From the NCBI GenBank assembly GCA_039198225.1, contig JBCCTQ010000015.1:1-64000 (forward strand): DNA of 64,000 nucleotides, given 5' to 3'. Made by a program: the position numbers and the translations under genes. Positions 17,497 through 26,864 of this stretch are shown piece after piece. A model generated the notes under the pieces. It ran no database searches, was not told the origin of the DNA, and saw only the letters and a list, made by a program, of their open reading frames with translations. Source of the DNA: JASJAR01 sp039198225 (GTDB lineage: Bacteria; Pseudomonadota; Alphaproteobacteria; Rhodobacterales; Rhodobacteraceae). Position 1 is the first letter of the stretch; the number at the start of each line of letters is the position of its first letter.

Positions 17497-18774
17497 ATGA
17501 CGGATCAATGCGAAGAGATACTTTCTGAAGTCCGACGCCGACGCGAGGACCTTATCGCGCTGACGCAAGGGCTGATCCGCATCCCAACCCTCAATCCACC
17601 GGGCCGAAACTACCTTGAAGTCGTCGATTGGCTCGGCGAACGGATGGCGCAAAACGGCTGGATAATTGAGAAAGTGCGGGCCGAGAACGCCATCGGCGAT
17701 ACCGATACCTACCCGCGCTGGAACCTGATCGCCCGCCGCGAGGGCAGCTCAGATGGGGATTGCGTTCATTTCAACTCGCATCACGATGTGGTCGAAGTGG
17801 GACATGGCTGGACCCGACACCCCTTTGGCGCAGAACTAGACGGCGACCGGATCTACGGACGCGGGGCGTGTGACATGAAGGGCGGGCTCGCAGCGTCTAT
17901 CATCGCGGCAGAGGCCTTCATGGCAGTGCGCCCGGATTTTTGCGGTGCGATCGAAATATCTGCCACTGCCGATGAGGAATCGGGGGGCTTTGGCGGTGTC
18001 GCCTACCTGGCGGAGCAAGGGTATTTCGACCCGGACCGAGTTCAACACGTCATCATTCCAGAACCGCTTCACAAAGATCGAATATGCCTAGGCCACCGCG
18101 GCGTGTGGTGGGCAGAAGTCGAAACTATGGGCCGGATCGCCCATGGATCAATGCCATTTCTTGGCGACAGCGCGATACGTCATATGGGCGCCGTGCTAGA
18201 GGAAATAGAGCGCACGCTTTATCCGCTTTTATCGACCAAGCGCACCGAAATGCCGGTCATTCCAGAGGGCGCGAAGTCGTCGACACTCAATATAAATTCG
18301 ATCCATGGCGGAGAATCGGAGCCTCCTCCCGACGCGACTGGTTTTCCTGCGGCATGCGTAGCCGACCGCTGCCGGATCATACTCGACCGAAGATTTTTGA
18401 TCGAAGAGGATCTTGGAGATGTGAAGGCGGAGGTGCGCGCACTCATGGAACGGGTCAAAGCCGAACGTCCCGGTTTTGAGTATGAGATCCGGGAGATGTT
18501 TGAAGTGCAGCCGTCGATGACGGAAAAAGACGCTCCGGTCGTGGCATCTACGGCGGCGGCCATCGAGAAAGTTCTTGGAAAGCGTCCGGATTATGTTGTG
18601 TCGCCAGGCACCTACGACCAAAAACATATCGATCGCATTGGCCGTTTGAAAAACTGCATTGCCTACGGTCCCGGCGTACTAGACTTAGCCCATCAACCCG
18701 ACGAATGGATCGGCATCACGGATATGCTCGACAGCGCAGGGGTTATGGCGCTCGTTTTGGACGAATTGCTTTAG
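17497..18774 (+). CDS. M20 family amidohydrolase (ArgE/DapE-like)
   Basis: A 425-residue zinc-dependent deacylase or peptidase. The ligand motifs appear in order: HHDVVEVG (His96, Asp98), GRGACDMKGG (bridging Asp126) and TADEESGG (general base and ligand Glu near 160-161). The ATG at 17497 is chosen over an in-frame start at 17473 because GAGG precedes it and homology begins there. The gene leads a tight operon with a peptide-type ABC importer. It probably hydrolyses an amide bond of the imported compound; typical relatives deacylate N-acyl amino acids. Confidence 0.9.
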   Translation: MTDQCEEILSEVRRRREDLIALTQGLIRIPTLNPPGRNYLEVVDWLGERMAQNGWIIEKVRAENAIGDTDTYPRWNLIARREGSSDGDCVHFNSHHDVVEVGHGWTRHPFGAELDGDRIYGRGACDMKGGLAASIIAAEAFMAVRPDFCGAIEISATADEESGGFGGVAYLAEQGYFDPDRVQHVIIPEPLHKDRICLGHRGVWWAEVETMGRIAHGSMPFLGDSAIRHMGAVLEEIERTLYPLLSTKRTEMPVIPEGAKSSTLNINSIHGGESEPPPDATGFPAACVADRCRIILDRRFLIEEDLGDVKAEVRALMERVKAERPGFEYEIREMFEVQPSMTEKDAPVVASTAAAIEKVLGKRPDYVVSPGTYDQKHIDRIGRLKNCIAYGPGVLDLAHQPDEWIGITDMLDSAGVMALVLDELL

Positions 18775-18778
18775 GGAA

Positions 18779-19726
18779 ATGCTGAGGTTCGCCCTTTCTC
18801 GCGCCATGTCCCTGGGCCTAAGCCTTGTCGCGGCATCGGTGGTGATTTTCGCCGTGATCGAAATCATCCCAGGGGATCCGGCGGCCTTCATGTTGGGTCT
18901 GAACGCCCAACCGGAAACAGTCGCGGCCTTGCGCGAGCAACTCGGTCTAAACGGTTCGGCTTTGGAACGCTATTTTTCCTGGGTTGGCGGAATGCTCACC
19001 GGAGATTTCGGCACGTCTTACACCTACCGGGTCCCGGTCAATGAGTTGATTGCGGACCGCGCAGTTGTTTCGGTGCCTTTGGCTCTCTTTGCGTTGGTTT
19101 TGTCGATTGCAATTGCCTTTCCGGTGGGCCAAATCGCGGCCGCCCGGCGAGGTAAGGCTGCCGATTACGGGATCATGGGAATAACGCAGCTGGGGATCGC
19201 GGTGCCCAATTTCTGGTTTGCGATGATCCTCGTGCTGATCTTTTCAGTGCAACTTCGGTGGTTTGCGGGCGGCGGCTTCCCGGGCTGGGACGCGGGGTTT
19301 TGGGCGGGGATGAAAGCACTGACCCTTCCGGCCATCGCTTTGGCACTGCCACAGGCATCAATACTGGCCCGGGTCATGCGGTCGGCTTTGATTGAAACAC
19401 TCGGACAGGACTACATACGCACCGCCCGCGCCAAGGGTTTAAACGTTCGCCAGGCAACGCGGCGCCATGCATTGCGGAATGCCATGATCCCGGTACTGAC
19501 AATCATTGGCCTGCAATTCTCGTTTTTGCTCGCGGGCGCGATCATTATCGAGAACGTCTTTTTCCTGCCCGGTCTCGGGCGGCTGATTTTTCAAGCCATC
19601 ACCCAACGCGACCTGATCGTTGTGGAAAGCGTTGTGATGCTTTTGGTTTTCGCCGTCATCGTGGTGACGTTCATTGTCGACCTCGCCTACGCTGTCGTCG
19701 ACCCGCGTTTGAGGTCGCGCACGTGA
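18779..19726 (+). CDS. Peptide-type ABC permease (DppB-like)
   Basis: A 315-residue inner-membrane permease with the DppB N-terminus (SRAMSLGLSLVAASVVIFAVIEIIPGDPA) and the EAA loop DYIRTARAKGLNVRQATRRHALRNAMIPV. It starts four bases after the M20 stop and overlaps the second permease by four bases. Confidence 0.95.
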   Translation: MLRFALSRAMSLGLSLVAASVVIFAVIEIIPGDPAAFMLGLNAQPETVAALREQLGLNGSALERYFSWVGGMLTGDFGTSYTYRVPVNELIADRAVVSVPLALFALVLSIAIAFPVGQIAAARRGKAADYGIMGITQLGIAVPNFWFAMILVLIFSVQLRWFAGGGFPGWDAGFWAGMKALTLPAIALALPQASILARVMRSALIETLGQDYIRTARAKGLNVRQATRRHALRNAMIPVLTIIGLQFSFLLAGAIIIENVFFLPGLGRLIFQAITQRDLIVVESVVMLLVFAVIVVTFIVDLAYAVVDPRLRSRT

Positions 19727-20544
19727 GGCTGCCGGTGCAACTTGTTGTCGGAGCCGCCTTAAGCGCCGTCCTTATCCTGACTGCGCTCCTCAGCGTCTTT
19801 TGGACGCCTTATGACATCACCGCGTTGAACATCTCTCAGAGGCTGCAACCACCGAGCGGGGCTTATCCGCTTGGCACGGACCAGTTTGGGCGCGACATGG
19901 TGTCGATGCTGATGATCGGCGCACGCACCTCGATTGCCGTCGCATTGGTCGCGGTTGGGATCGGGATGGGGGTCGGCGTGCCGTTGGGGCTCTTGGCCGC
20001 CGCCACGCGGGGCAGTCTTCTCGACGAGGTCGTGATGCGCGGAAATGATCTGATCTTTGCCTTTCCGGCGCTGGTCATTGCGATCCTGATCACGGCTGTC
20101 TTCGGCCCGTCGGCCTTTAACGCGATCCTGGCTATCGGGATATTCAATATCCCGGTGTTTGCCCGTGTGGCGCGGGGCGGTGCGCTGAGCCTTTGGCCGC
20201 TGGATTACGTTCTTGCCGCGCGGGTCGCCGGCAAAGGCAAAACGCGCATTAGCATCGAGCATATTCTGCCCAACATCAACAATCTTTTGATAGTTCAGGG
20301 GACTATCCAATTTTCTCTCGGGATCCTTGCCGAAGCGGGGCTCAGCTATGTCGGTTTAGGTGCACAACCTCCAATCCCGTCTTGGGGTCGAATGCTCGCC
20401 GAAACCCAAACGCTGATCTATACAAACCCTTGGCTGACGCTCCTGCCCGGCGGTGCCATTGTTGCCGCCGTTATGGGCCTTAACCTTATCGGCGACGGGT
20501 TGCGAGACGTGCTCGACCCCAGGGTGCGGCGGGCGCGACAGTGA
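19723..20544 (+). CDS. Peptide-type ABC permease (DppC-like)
   Basis: The partner permease, 273 residues, with the DppC hallmark YPLGTDQFGRDMVSMLMIGARTS and an EAA loop around DYVLAARVAGKGKTRISIEHILPN. The start is a GTG overlapping the previous stop; the 3' end overlaps the ATPase gene, so the permeases and ATPase form one translational unit. Confidence 0.95.
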   Translation: MRLPVQLVVGAALSAVLILTALLSVFWTPYDITALNISQRLQPPSGAYPLGTDQFGRDMVSMLMIGARTSIAVALVAVGIGMGVGVPLGLLAAATRGSLLDEVVMRGNDLIFAFPALVIAILITAVFGPSAFNAILAIGIFNIPVFARVARGGALSLWPLDYVLAARVAGKGKTRISIEHILPNINNLLIVQGTIQFSLGILAEAGLSYVGLGAQPPIPSWGRMLAETQTLIYTNPWLTLLPGGAIVAAVMGLNLIGDGLRDVLDPRVRRARQ

Positions 20545-22133
20545 TCCGGCTTGAAGAACTCTCCCTGACGATTGGCGCCGAGAAAATCCTGCGCAACGTG
20601 AACCTCGAGATCGCACCAGGCAAGGTGACCGGTCTGGTTGGCGAGAGCGGGTCGGGCAAATCCATGACCGCGCTCGCCATCATGCGACTGGCGCCGCATA
20701 TTGCGGCGGTCTCCGGCCACATCTGGATGGACGATCAGGATCTTTTGGCCGCTTCCGAGGTCGAGATGTGTGCCTTGCGCGGCAATCGGATCGGAATGAT
20801 CTTCCAAGAACCGATGACCGCGCTCAATCCGGTCAAACCAATCGGAGAACAGGTTGCCGAGACCCTGCTTGTTCACGGCAAGGCCTCGCGTAGCGAGGCG
20901 ATGGATATCGCACGCCAAAGACTCGCGCGGGTGGGTCTGCCCGACGAAAAGTTCCCGTTAAGCCGCTATCCGCACGAGCTTTCTGGTGGTCAACGGCAGC
21001 GAGTGTGCATTGCGATGGCCGTGGCACTCAACCTGGAGCTTTTGATCGCCGATGAACCGACTACGGCGCTTGATGTGACAACCCAGGCGCAAATCCTCGC
21101 GCTTTTGAAAGAGCTCGTGACCGAAGAAGGCCTGTCGTTGCTACTGATCACCCATGACCTCGCCGTGGTGGCGGACATGGCGGACCATGTGGCGGTCATG
21201 CAGCAAGGTGAAATCGTTGAGCAGGGCCTGACCGAGCCCCTCTTTCGAAACATGGAGCATGCATACACAAAGAAGCTCTTTGTGGCGTCTTCGTACCATC
21301 CCGAAAGGCGCACTGCGCCCGAAGCAACACCGCTTTTGGAAGTTGAGGGCGTCGTTCGCGATTACCGCACGGCGCGCCAAGGTATCCTCGGCCGACCAGG
21401 CCAGTTTCGCGCGGTCGACGGGGTGAGTTTTGAGCTGAGGCGTGGGGAAAGCTTGGGCCTCGTGGGAGAGAGCGGCTGCGGCAAGTCGACCCTGACGCGC
21501 GCGATACTGGGTCTCGAAAAACTTCAGGGTGGCTCAATCCGGCTCGAGGGCCATGAAATTTTGAGCGGTAGGGGTCTCGGCGCTGACATCAGACGCAAAA
21601 TGCAGGTCGTCTTCCAGGACCCCTACGGCAGCTTCAACCCGCGCTGGAAGGTCGGGCGCCTGGTGGCCGAGCCCTTTCACCTGGCCGACGAAAAACCCGC
21701 CGATCTCGAAGACAAAGTCGTTCGGGCGCTCGAAGATGTGGGTATCGCCCAGGACGCGACAGACCGATTTATCCATGAATTTTCCGGTGGCCAGCGCCAA
21801 CGGATCGCAATTGCCCGCGCTTTGATCACGAACCCTGATCTGATCATCCTCGATGAGGCGGTATCTGCGCTCGATGTGTCGGTGCGGGCGCAAATACTCA
21901 GTCTTTTGGTGGGCTTGCAGGCTGAGCACGGGCTTTCGTATCTATTCATTTCTCACGATCTCTCCGTCGTCCGATCGATCACCGACCGGGTGCTGGTGAT
22001 GCGTTCTGGAAAGATCGTTGAAGAGGGTGCGGCGGAAACGGTGTTCACGGCGCCCGGTCACGACTACACCAAATCCCTGATCGCAGCGACGCCGGTGATC
22101 CCGCCAGAATGGCAAGGAGCATCCAATGCTTGA
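20541..22133 (+). CDS. Fused dual-cassette ABC ATPase (DppD-DppF type)
   Basis: A 530-residue protein holding both nucleotide-binding domains of a peptide-type importer, as in GsiA. The first has Walker A GESGSGKSM, signature LSGGQRQRV and Walker B LLIADEPTTALD. The second has GESGCGKST, FSGGQRQRI and LIILDEAVSALD. The D/F fusion is common in this family and complete here. The start is a GTG overlapping the permease stop; the 3' end overlaps the aldehyde dehydrogenase start by eight bases. Confidence 0.95.
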   Translation: MIRLEELSLTIGAEKILRNVNLEIAPGKVTGLVGESGSGKSMTALAIMRLAPHIAAVSGHIWMDDQDLLAASEVEMCALRGNRIGMIFQEPMTALNPVKPIGEQVAETLLVHGKASRSEAMDIARQRLARVGLPDEKFPLSRYPHELSGGQRQRVCIAMAVALNLELLIADEPTTALDVTTQAQILALLKELVTEEGLSLLLITHDLAVVADMADHVAVMQQGEIVEQGLTEPLFRNMEHAYTKKLFVASSYHPERRTAPEATPLLEVEGVVRDYRTARQGILGRPGQFRAVDGVSFELRRGESLGLVGESGCGKSTLTRAILGLEKLQGGSIRLEGHEILSGRGLGADIRRKMQVVFQDPYGSFNPRWKVGRLVAEPFHLADEKPADLEDKVVRALEDVGIAQDATDRFIHEFSGGQRQRIAIARALITNPDLIILDEAVSALDVSVRAQILSLLVGLQAEHGLSYLFISHDLSVVRSITDRVLVMRSGKIVEEGAAETVFTAPGHDYTKSLIAATPVIPPEWQGASNA

Positions 22134-23580
22134 AAATTTCGGCATCAACTCCTCCGCCCATGTGCATATCGGCGGGACGTGGCAGACGCCAAGCGACGGT
22201 GAGAGCCTGCCCCTATCCGACCCTTCGACGGGACAGGAAATCGGCGAAATTGCGAGGGGTCGCGCGGCGGATATAGACGCCGCGGTCAGCGCAGCTAGGC
22301 GCGCGCTCAACAGTGATTGGGGCCGGATGACCGCACTGGAGCGAGGGCGCCTGCTCATGCGGATCGGGCAACTTGTCTTGGACCGGGTCGAAGATCTGGC
22401 CTTGCTGGAAGCCCGCGATGTGGGCAAGCCATTGTCACAAGCCCGGGCCGATGCTTTGGCCCTCGCCCGATACCTGGAGTTTTACGGCGGTGCGGCCGAC
22501 AAGATCCATGGCGAGACGTTGCCTTATTTGGACGGCTACACAGTCTACACGTTGCGCGAACCCCACGGCGTGACGGGCCATATTGTGCCGTGGAATTATC
22601 CGATGCAGATCATTGGGCGCTCGGTCGGCGCAGCACTTGCCATGGGCAATGCTTGCGTTCTGAAACCGGCCGAAGAGGCCTGTTTGACGGCCCTGGCATT
22701 CACCGCCCTAGCACAAGAAGCCGGACTCCCGCCGGGCGCGCTCAACACCGTACCAGGCCTCGGCATCGAAGCGGGGGCCGCTCTTTCGGCGCATCCACAG
22801 GTCGATCATATCTCTTTCACCGGTTCGGTCGCGGTTGGCAAATCGGTGCAAATAACGGCAGCCGAGAACGTTATCCCTGTGACGCTGGAACTCGGCGGGA
22901 AATCTCCCCAGATCGTTTTCGACGACGCCGACATAGACGCCGCGCTGCCCTTTCTCGTGGGTGCGGCTATTCAGAATGCCGGGCAGACATGTTCGGCGTC
23001 CTCAAGGGTTCTGATCCAGCGCGGTATTTATCAGGACATCGTCGCGCGCATGGCCGATAAATACGACCGGATGATCGCGGCTCCAGCCCACGCCGACCGC
23101 GACTTGGGTCCGCTGATTTCCGCACATCAAAGAGATGCCGTGACCCGGTTTCTTGACCAAAGCAAAGACTTGCGGCTGGTCGGTGAGGGCGCGATTGCCA
23201 GCGACGCACCAAGCGGCGGTTATTATGTGGCTCCTAAACTCTTCGCCGAGGTCCCACCCGACCACGCCCTGGCGCAGGATGAGATTTTTGGCCCCGTCCA
23301 GGTGCTCATTCCCTTTGACACCGAAGACGAAGCGATCGCCATCGCCAACGGAACGGATTACGGGCTTGTCGCTTCGGTCTGGACTGAAAACGGGGCTCGC
23401 CAGATGCGCATGGCCAAGAAGGTGCGTTCGGGCCAAGTTTTCATCAACAATTACGGCGCTGGCGGCGGCGTGGAGCTTCCCTTCGGCGGCAGGGGGAAAT
23501 CGGGTCACGGTCGGGAAAAGGGTTTCGAAGCGCTTTACGGCTTCTCATGCCTCAAGACGGTTGCGGCGCGTCATGGATAG
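22126..23580 (+). CDS. NAD(P)-dependent aldehyde dehydrogenase
   Basis: A 484-residue ALDH-superfamily enzyme with Asn157 (PWNYP), Glu255 (LELGGKSP) and the nucleophile Cys289 (NAGQTCSASS). It resembles the betaine/aminobutyraldehyde-type class. It is cotranscribed with the importer and should oxidise an aldehyde released during catabolism of the imported substrate; the substrate is inferred only from context. Confidence 0.93.
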   Translation: MLENFGINSSAHVHIGGTWQTPSDGESLPLSDPSTGQEIGEIARGRAADIDAAVSAARRALNSDWGRMTALERGRLLMRIGQLVLDRVEDLALLEARDVGKPLSQARADALALARYLEFYGGAADKIHGETLPYLDGYTVYTLREPHGVTGHIVPWNYPMQIIGRSVGAALAMGNACVLKPAEEACLTALAFTALAQEAGLPPGALNTVPGLGIEAGAALSAHPQVDHISFTGSVAVGKSVQITAAENVIPVTLELGGKSPQIVFDDADIDAALPFLVGAAIQNAGQTCSASSRVLIQRGIYQDIVARMADKYDRMIAAPAHADRDLGPLISAHQRDAVTRFLDQSKDLRLVGEGAIASDAPSGGYYVAPKLFAEVPPDHALAQDEIFGPVQVLIPFDTEDEAIAIANGTDYGLVASVWTENGARQMRMAKKVRSGQVFINNYGAGGGVELPFGGRGKSGHGREKGFEALYGFSCLKTVAARHG

Positions 23581-23589
23581 GAGTGGCTT

Positions 23590-24330
23590 GTGAGATTGGA
23601 CGGTAAGTCAGCCCTCGTGACGGGTGGCGGGTCGGGCTTCGGGGCCGGGATCGCGCGGCGTTTTGCGGCCCAAGGCGCAGGAGTATTGGTCGCCGACATA
23701 AACGTCGATGCGGCTGAGGCCGTCGCAGGCGAAATCGGCGGGTCCGCGTGGGCCGTCGATGTCGGAGACCGCGCCAGCGTCAATGCACTAGCTCAATGGA
23801 CCGCCGAGACGGTCGGCCAACTCGACATTCTTGTAAACAATGCCGGGGTCACCCACCTGCCCGGAAAACTCGAAGAAATTTCCGAAGAAGATTTCGACCG
23901 GGTTCTCACCGTAAATGCGAAATCGGTTTATCTGATGGCCCAGGCTTTCGTTCCTGGAATGAAACAGGCCGGAAAAGGGGCGATCCTGAACGTCGCATCC
24001 ACCGCTGGTTTGAGTCCGCGCCCGTCGCTCAGTTGGTACAACGCCTCCAAGGGATGGATGATCACGGCCACCAAATCCATGGCCGTGGAACTCGCCGCTT
24101 CGGGAATTCGGGTGAACGCTATCGCACCGGTGGCCGGTGAGACGCCGCTTCTAAAGAGCTTCATGGGCGGGGATACGCCCGAAATGCGATCCAAGTTTCT
24201 GGCAACCATTCCGCTCGGTCGTTTCTCAACGCCAGATGACATGGGAAATGCCGCCGTTTTTCTGTGTTCGGACGATGCCAGCATGATCACCGGCGTGGTT
24301 TTGGAAGTGGATGGCGGGCGATGCATCTGA
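23590..24330 (+). CDS. SDR family oxidoreductase
   Basis: A 246-residue classical short-chain dehydrogenase. TGGGSGFGAGIA is the dinucleotide site, NNAG is present, and Tyr150/Lys154 of the YxxxK motif follow a serine in NVASTAG. The start is a GTG with AGGAG upstream, nine bases after the aldehyde dehydrogenase. It probably interconverts an alcohol and a ketone or aldehyde, placing it next to the aldehyde dehydrogenase in sequence and perhaps in the pathway. Confidence 0.93.
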   Translation: MRLDGKSALVTGGGSGFGAGIARRFAAQGAGVLVADINVDAAEAVAGEIGGSAWAVDVGDRASVNALAQWTAETVGQLDILVNNAGVTHLPGKLEEISEEDFDRVLTVNAKSVYLMAQAFVPGMKQAGKGAILNVASTAGLSPRPSLSWYNASKGWMITATKSMAVELAASGIRVNAIAPVAGETPLLKSFMGGDTPEMRSKFLATIPLGRFSTPDDMGNAAVFLCSDDASMITGVVLEVDGGRCI

Positions 24331-24346
24331 CAGAGAGGAGCCAAGC

Positions 24347-25342
24347 ATGAAGCCCGGAATGCGGAACCTAATCACCGACGTTGAGGGTCTTCGTGTCGGC
24401 AACGCCTCCGACGAAGGATTGAAATCCGGGGCGACGGTTCTCTTGGCAGACGCCCCGTTTGTGGCAGCGGTTCACGTGATGGGCGGTGCACCGGGTACAA
24501 GAGAAACTGACCTCCTTTCCCCTGACAAAATCGTCCAGGAGGTGGATGCGCTGGTGCTTTCAGGCGGGTCTGCCCTCGGTTTGGACGCGGCCTCGGGCGT
24601 GGCGGACGCCCTGCGTGCCGATGGACGTGGGTTCGATGTCGGCGGACAGAAAGTGCCCATTGTCTGCGGCGCCATCATGTTTGATCTTTTGAACGGAGGG
24701 GAGAAAGATTGGTCGGAGAACCCCTACAAGGCACTTGGCAAGGCAGCACTGCAGAACGCAGCCTCCACTTTCAAACTCGGATCGACGGGGGCCGGATGCG
24801 GTGCGACCACGTCTGTCTTGAAAGGGGGCCTGGGATCGGCCTCTGCGGTGCTAGAAAGCGGGATAACTGTAGGGGCGCTCGTAGCGGTCAACCCGGTGGG
24901 CAGCGTCACCGGTCCCGACGGCCAGTTTTGGGCGGCACCTTGGGAGATGGACGGCGAATTCGGCGCGCTCGGCTCGGTGACGGGGTTTGACCCCATGGTG
25001 GAGCCGGCCACCAAGGCCAATCCGCGCGAGGCGACAACGATCGCAATTGTCGCCACAGATGCAAAATTGACCCAAGCAGAAGCGACCCGCCTTGCGACGG
25101 CGGCCCATGACGGTATGGCGCGCGCCATTTACCCAAGTCACACGCCTTACGATGGCGATCTGGTATTCGCTGCTTCAATTGGCACGCGCCCGATGTTGAA
25201 CCCTTCCATTGACCCATTGCTGATCGGCCACGCAGCGTCTGTTTGTCTCTCACGCGCCATCGCTCGCGGTGTCTATCTCGCTGAGCCGTCAGAGAATGAC
25301 ACCATGCCAACATGGACCGCGCGGTTTGGTTCGGAGAACTAA
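24347..25342 (+). CDS. P1 family (DmpA/NylC-like) self-processing hydrolase
   Basis: A 331-residue Ntn-type hydrolase of the DmpA/BapA/NylC group, made as a precursor that cleaves itself. GSTGAGCGATTSVLKGGLGSAS and VGALVAVNPVG are the alpha-part landmarks. Thr230 or Thr231 in REATTIAIVATDA is where family members are cut and where the N-terminal nucleophile forms; HDGMARAIYPSHTPYDGD follows. The ATG at 24347, preceded by GAGAGGAG, is preferred over an upstream in-frame start inside the SDR gene. Members hydrolyse beta-peptides, D-amino-acid amides or nylon oligomers. It closes the M20/ABC/ALDH/SDR operon. Confidence 0.9.
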   Translation: MKPGMRNLITDVEGLRVGNASDEGLKSGATVLLADAPFVAAVHVMGGAPGTRETDLLSPDKIVQEVDALVLSGGSALGLDAASGVADALRADGRGFDVGGQKVPIVCGAIMFDLLNGGEKDWSENPYKALGKAALQNAASTFKLGSTGAGCGATTSVLKGGLGSASAVLESGITVGALVAVNPVGSVTGPDGQFWAAPWEMDGEFGALGSVTGFDPMVEPATKANPREATTIAIVATDAKLTQAEATRLATAAHDGMARAIYPSHTPYDGDLVFAASIGTRPMLNPSIDPLLIGHAASVCLSRAIARGVYLAEPSENDTMPTWTARFGSEN

Positions 25343-25563
25343 TTATCGGGCAAAGATAGACGGGCCGGTTTTGCTGTTCCTTCCACCCGGCGAATATTGC
25401 GCGTCGAAACCGATTTGCTTTTGTTACTTTGAAGAACCGTTAGTCCGCGGTTTGATTCTTTGAATCGCCTCGATGCTGCATGTTGGTCCAAGTTCCGTTT
25501 TGACGGGCCGTACCGCAGCGACAGAAGCCCGTGCTCGGACATGGGCCGTTTTATTATAGGAAA

Positions 25564-25893
25564 CTACTTTGCAATTTCCTTTTTTGCCAAGCTTACCTCG
25601 ATCATCGTTTTTATTTGTGGTTTGATTTGCTGTATCCAATCGGCGGTTCGATTGCCGTGAACCGAGAGCCACAAACGAGAAAGTTGCGCGGCATCCTCAC
25701 GTGGCCACCAGGTCACTTCTAGAATACCCTTTTCGCCCTCTTTCTTGAAATGCCAATGAACGCATCCTGGGAATTTCTTAAGGGTGCTCTTCATCGTCTC
25801 ATGGAGGTTTGCGCTCGCGCATACCTCTTCAACAACCGTAGGTACAAGCCGAATATTCAAGGTGTCTGGTAGAACAATATCGAGATTTGTCAT
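25564..25893 (-). CDS. Hypothetical protein
   Basis: A 109-residue soluble protein without a family I can name. It has a Trp-rich central stretch (HWHFKKEG, EVTWWPRED, LSRLWLSVHGNR) followed by an amphipathic helix (DWIQQIKPQIKTMIEVSLAKKEIAK). The pattern of aromatics and the conserved-looking VHGNRxxDW segment suggest a real gene rather than a shadow. It stands alone between the P1 hydrolase and the TetR gene. Confidence 0.6.
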   Translation of the reverse strand: MTNLDIVLPDTLNIRLVPTVVEEVCASANLHETMKSTLKKFPGCVHWHFKKEGEKGILEVTWWPREDAAQLSRLWLSVHGNRTADWIQQIKPQIKTMIEVSLAKKEIAK

Positions 25894-26151
25894 CTTAAGT
25901 TAGACTAGCACAGACTTGCCTGCACTTTGCTCGGTTAGGAGAAATTGGGGCTTTTTTTGCATAGGTAACGCTTGCAATCTGTTGCGTGATTTCGTCCCAC
26001 ATCGAACGCTCGTACGCTGTCTTGCCGTGAGACCATCAGTCAGTGTTTTGGCCAAACGGCGCTATCTCTGAGGTTGGGCTTGAGGCCACCACGACACGTT
26101 CCGTAGCGTATGGGAACCTCTGCCTCAGGTTCAAATTTCCCGACGATAATA

Positions 26152-26745
26152 CTATTTCAGAAAACCGTACTTCATCACAGTTGCGAGCTCGGTGGAGGCA
26201 TTTGTGTCGGGCCGAGCCCCTTCGCGCATCCATCGCATCATAGCGCCTTCGACTAGGCCTTGCGCCATGGATGACATCATAGTGACGTCGCCATCCCGAA
26301 ACGCACCGTCGTCCATGGCGTCCTGGTACATGCACTTGATTTGGCGCTGGATGCGATCACCGGGTAATGCCCCGTCTTCATAGATCACGTCAGTCGTCAT
26401 CGTAAAAAGGCGCAGAAGTGACTTCCGGTCTCGCGCCACTTCAAAGACGCCGTGACAAATCAGATCAAGCCGATCTGAAAAGTCGCCGCCCTCCCCCCAA
26501 TCCGCCTTCATACGCTCAACGAATTCGCCTTCGATGTCTTCGAGCATAGCGCGAAGTAGGAACAGCTTGTTCTCATAAAAGCGGTAGACCGTACCGACCG
26601 CGATGCCCGCCTCCTTCGCTATGTTTGCGATGGAAACGTTCTCATAGCCGTGCTGTGTAAACTGCCGCAGCGCCGCTTCATGCAGTGCGGCCCGCTTGCT
26701 TTCGGGGTCACGGGTCCGCTTGGGCGTTTTCGCGTCGAATTTCAT
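26152..26745 (-). CDS. TetR-family transcriptional repressor
   Basis: A 197-residue TetR protein with a textbook DNA-binding domain (AALRQFTQHGYENVSIANIAKEAGIAVGTVYRFYENKLFLLRAML) and an unassigned ligand domain. It is divergent to an MDR reductase/GST pair, and an imperfect 25-bp palindrome overlaps its own start codon, which points to autoregulation and repression of the divergent operon. Confidence 0.92.
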   Translation of the reverse strand: MKFDAKTPKRTRDPESKRAALHEAALRQFTQHGYENVSIANIAKEAGIAVGTVYRFYENKLFLLRAMLEDIEGEFVERMKADWGEGGDFSDRLDLICHGVFEVARDRKSLLRLFTMTTDVIYEDGALPGDRIQRQIKCMYQDAMDDGAFRDGDVTMMSSMAQGLVEGAMMRWMREGARPDTNASTELATVMKYGFLK

Positions 26746-26767
26746 TACTGAATTGTATTCATTAGTG
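26743..26767. promoter_or_regulatory. TetR operator candidate
   Basis: An imperfect 25-bp dyad whose 12-base arms match at nine positions; the right half is ATTCATTAGTG. It covers the TetR start codon and abuts the -35 of the divergent promoter. A second copy of the half-site occurs at 26812-26822. Confidence 0.6.
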
Positions 26768-26797
26768 TTGACAATGCAAGACTAGATGCCATATGGA
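26768..26797 (+). promoter_or_regulatory. Promoter of the MDR reductase/GST operon
   Basis: A perfect TTGACA -35 at 26768 and a TATGGA -10-like hexamer at 26792 with an 18-base spacer. The promoter is bracketed by TetR half-sites on both sides, so a bound repressor would block it. Confidence 0.5.
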
Positions 26798-26811
26798 CGT
26801 TAGTGAACGAG

Positions 26812-26822
26812 ATTCATTAGTG
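26812..26822. promoter_or_regulatory. Second TetR half-site
   Basis: ATTCATTAGTG is an exact direct repeat of the half-site at 26757-26767 and lies just downstream of the predicted transcription start. Confidence 0.45.
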
Positions 26823-26864
26823 GGGTGAGAGCTTCCCCCGCTGCGCAAAACGAGGATCAAGACC

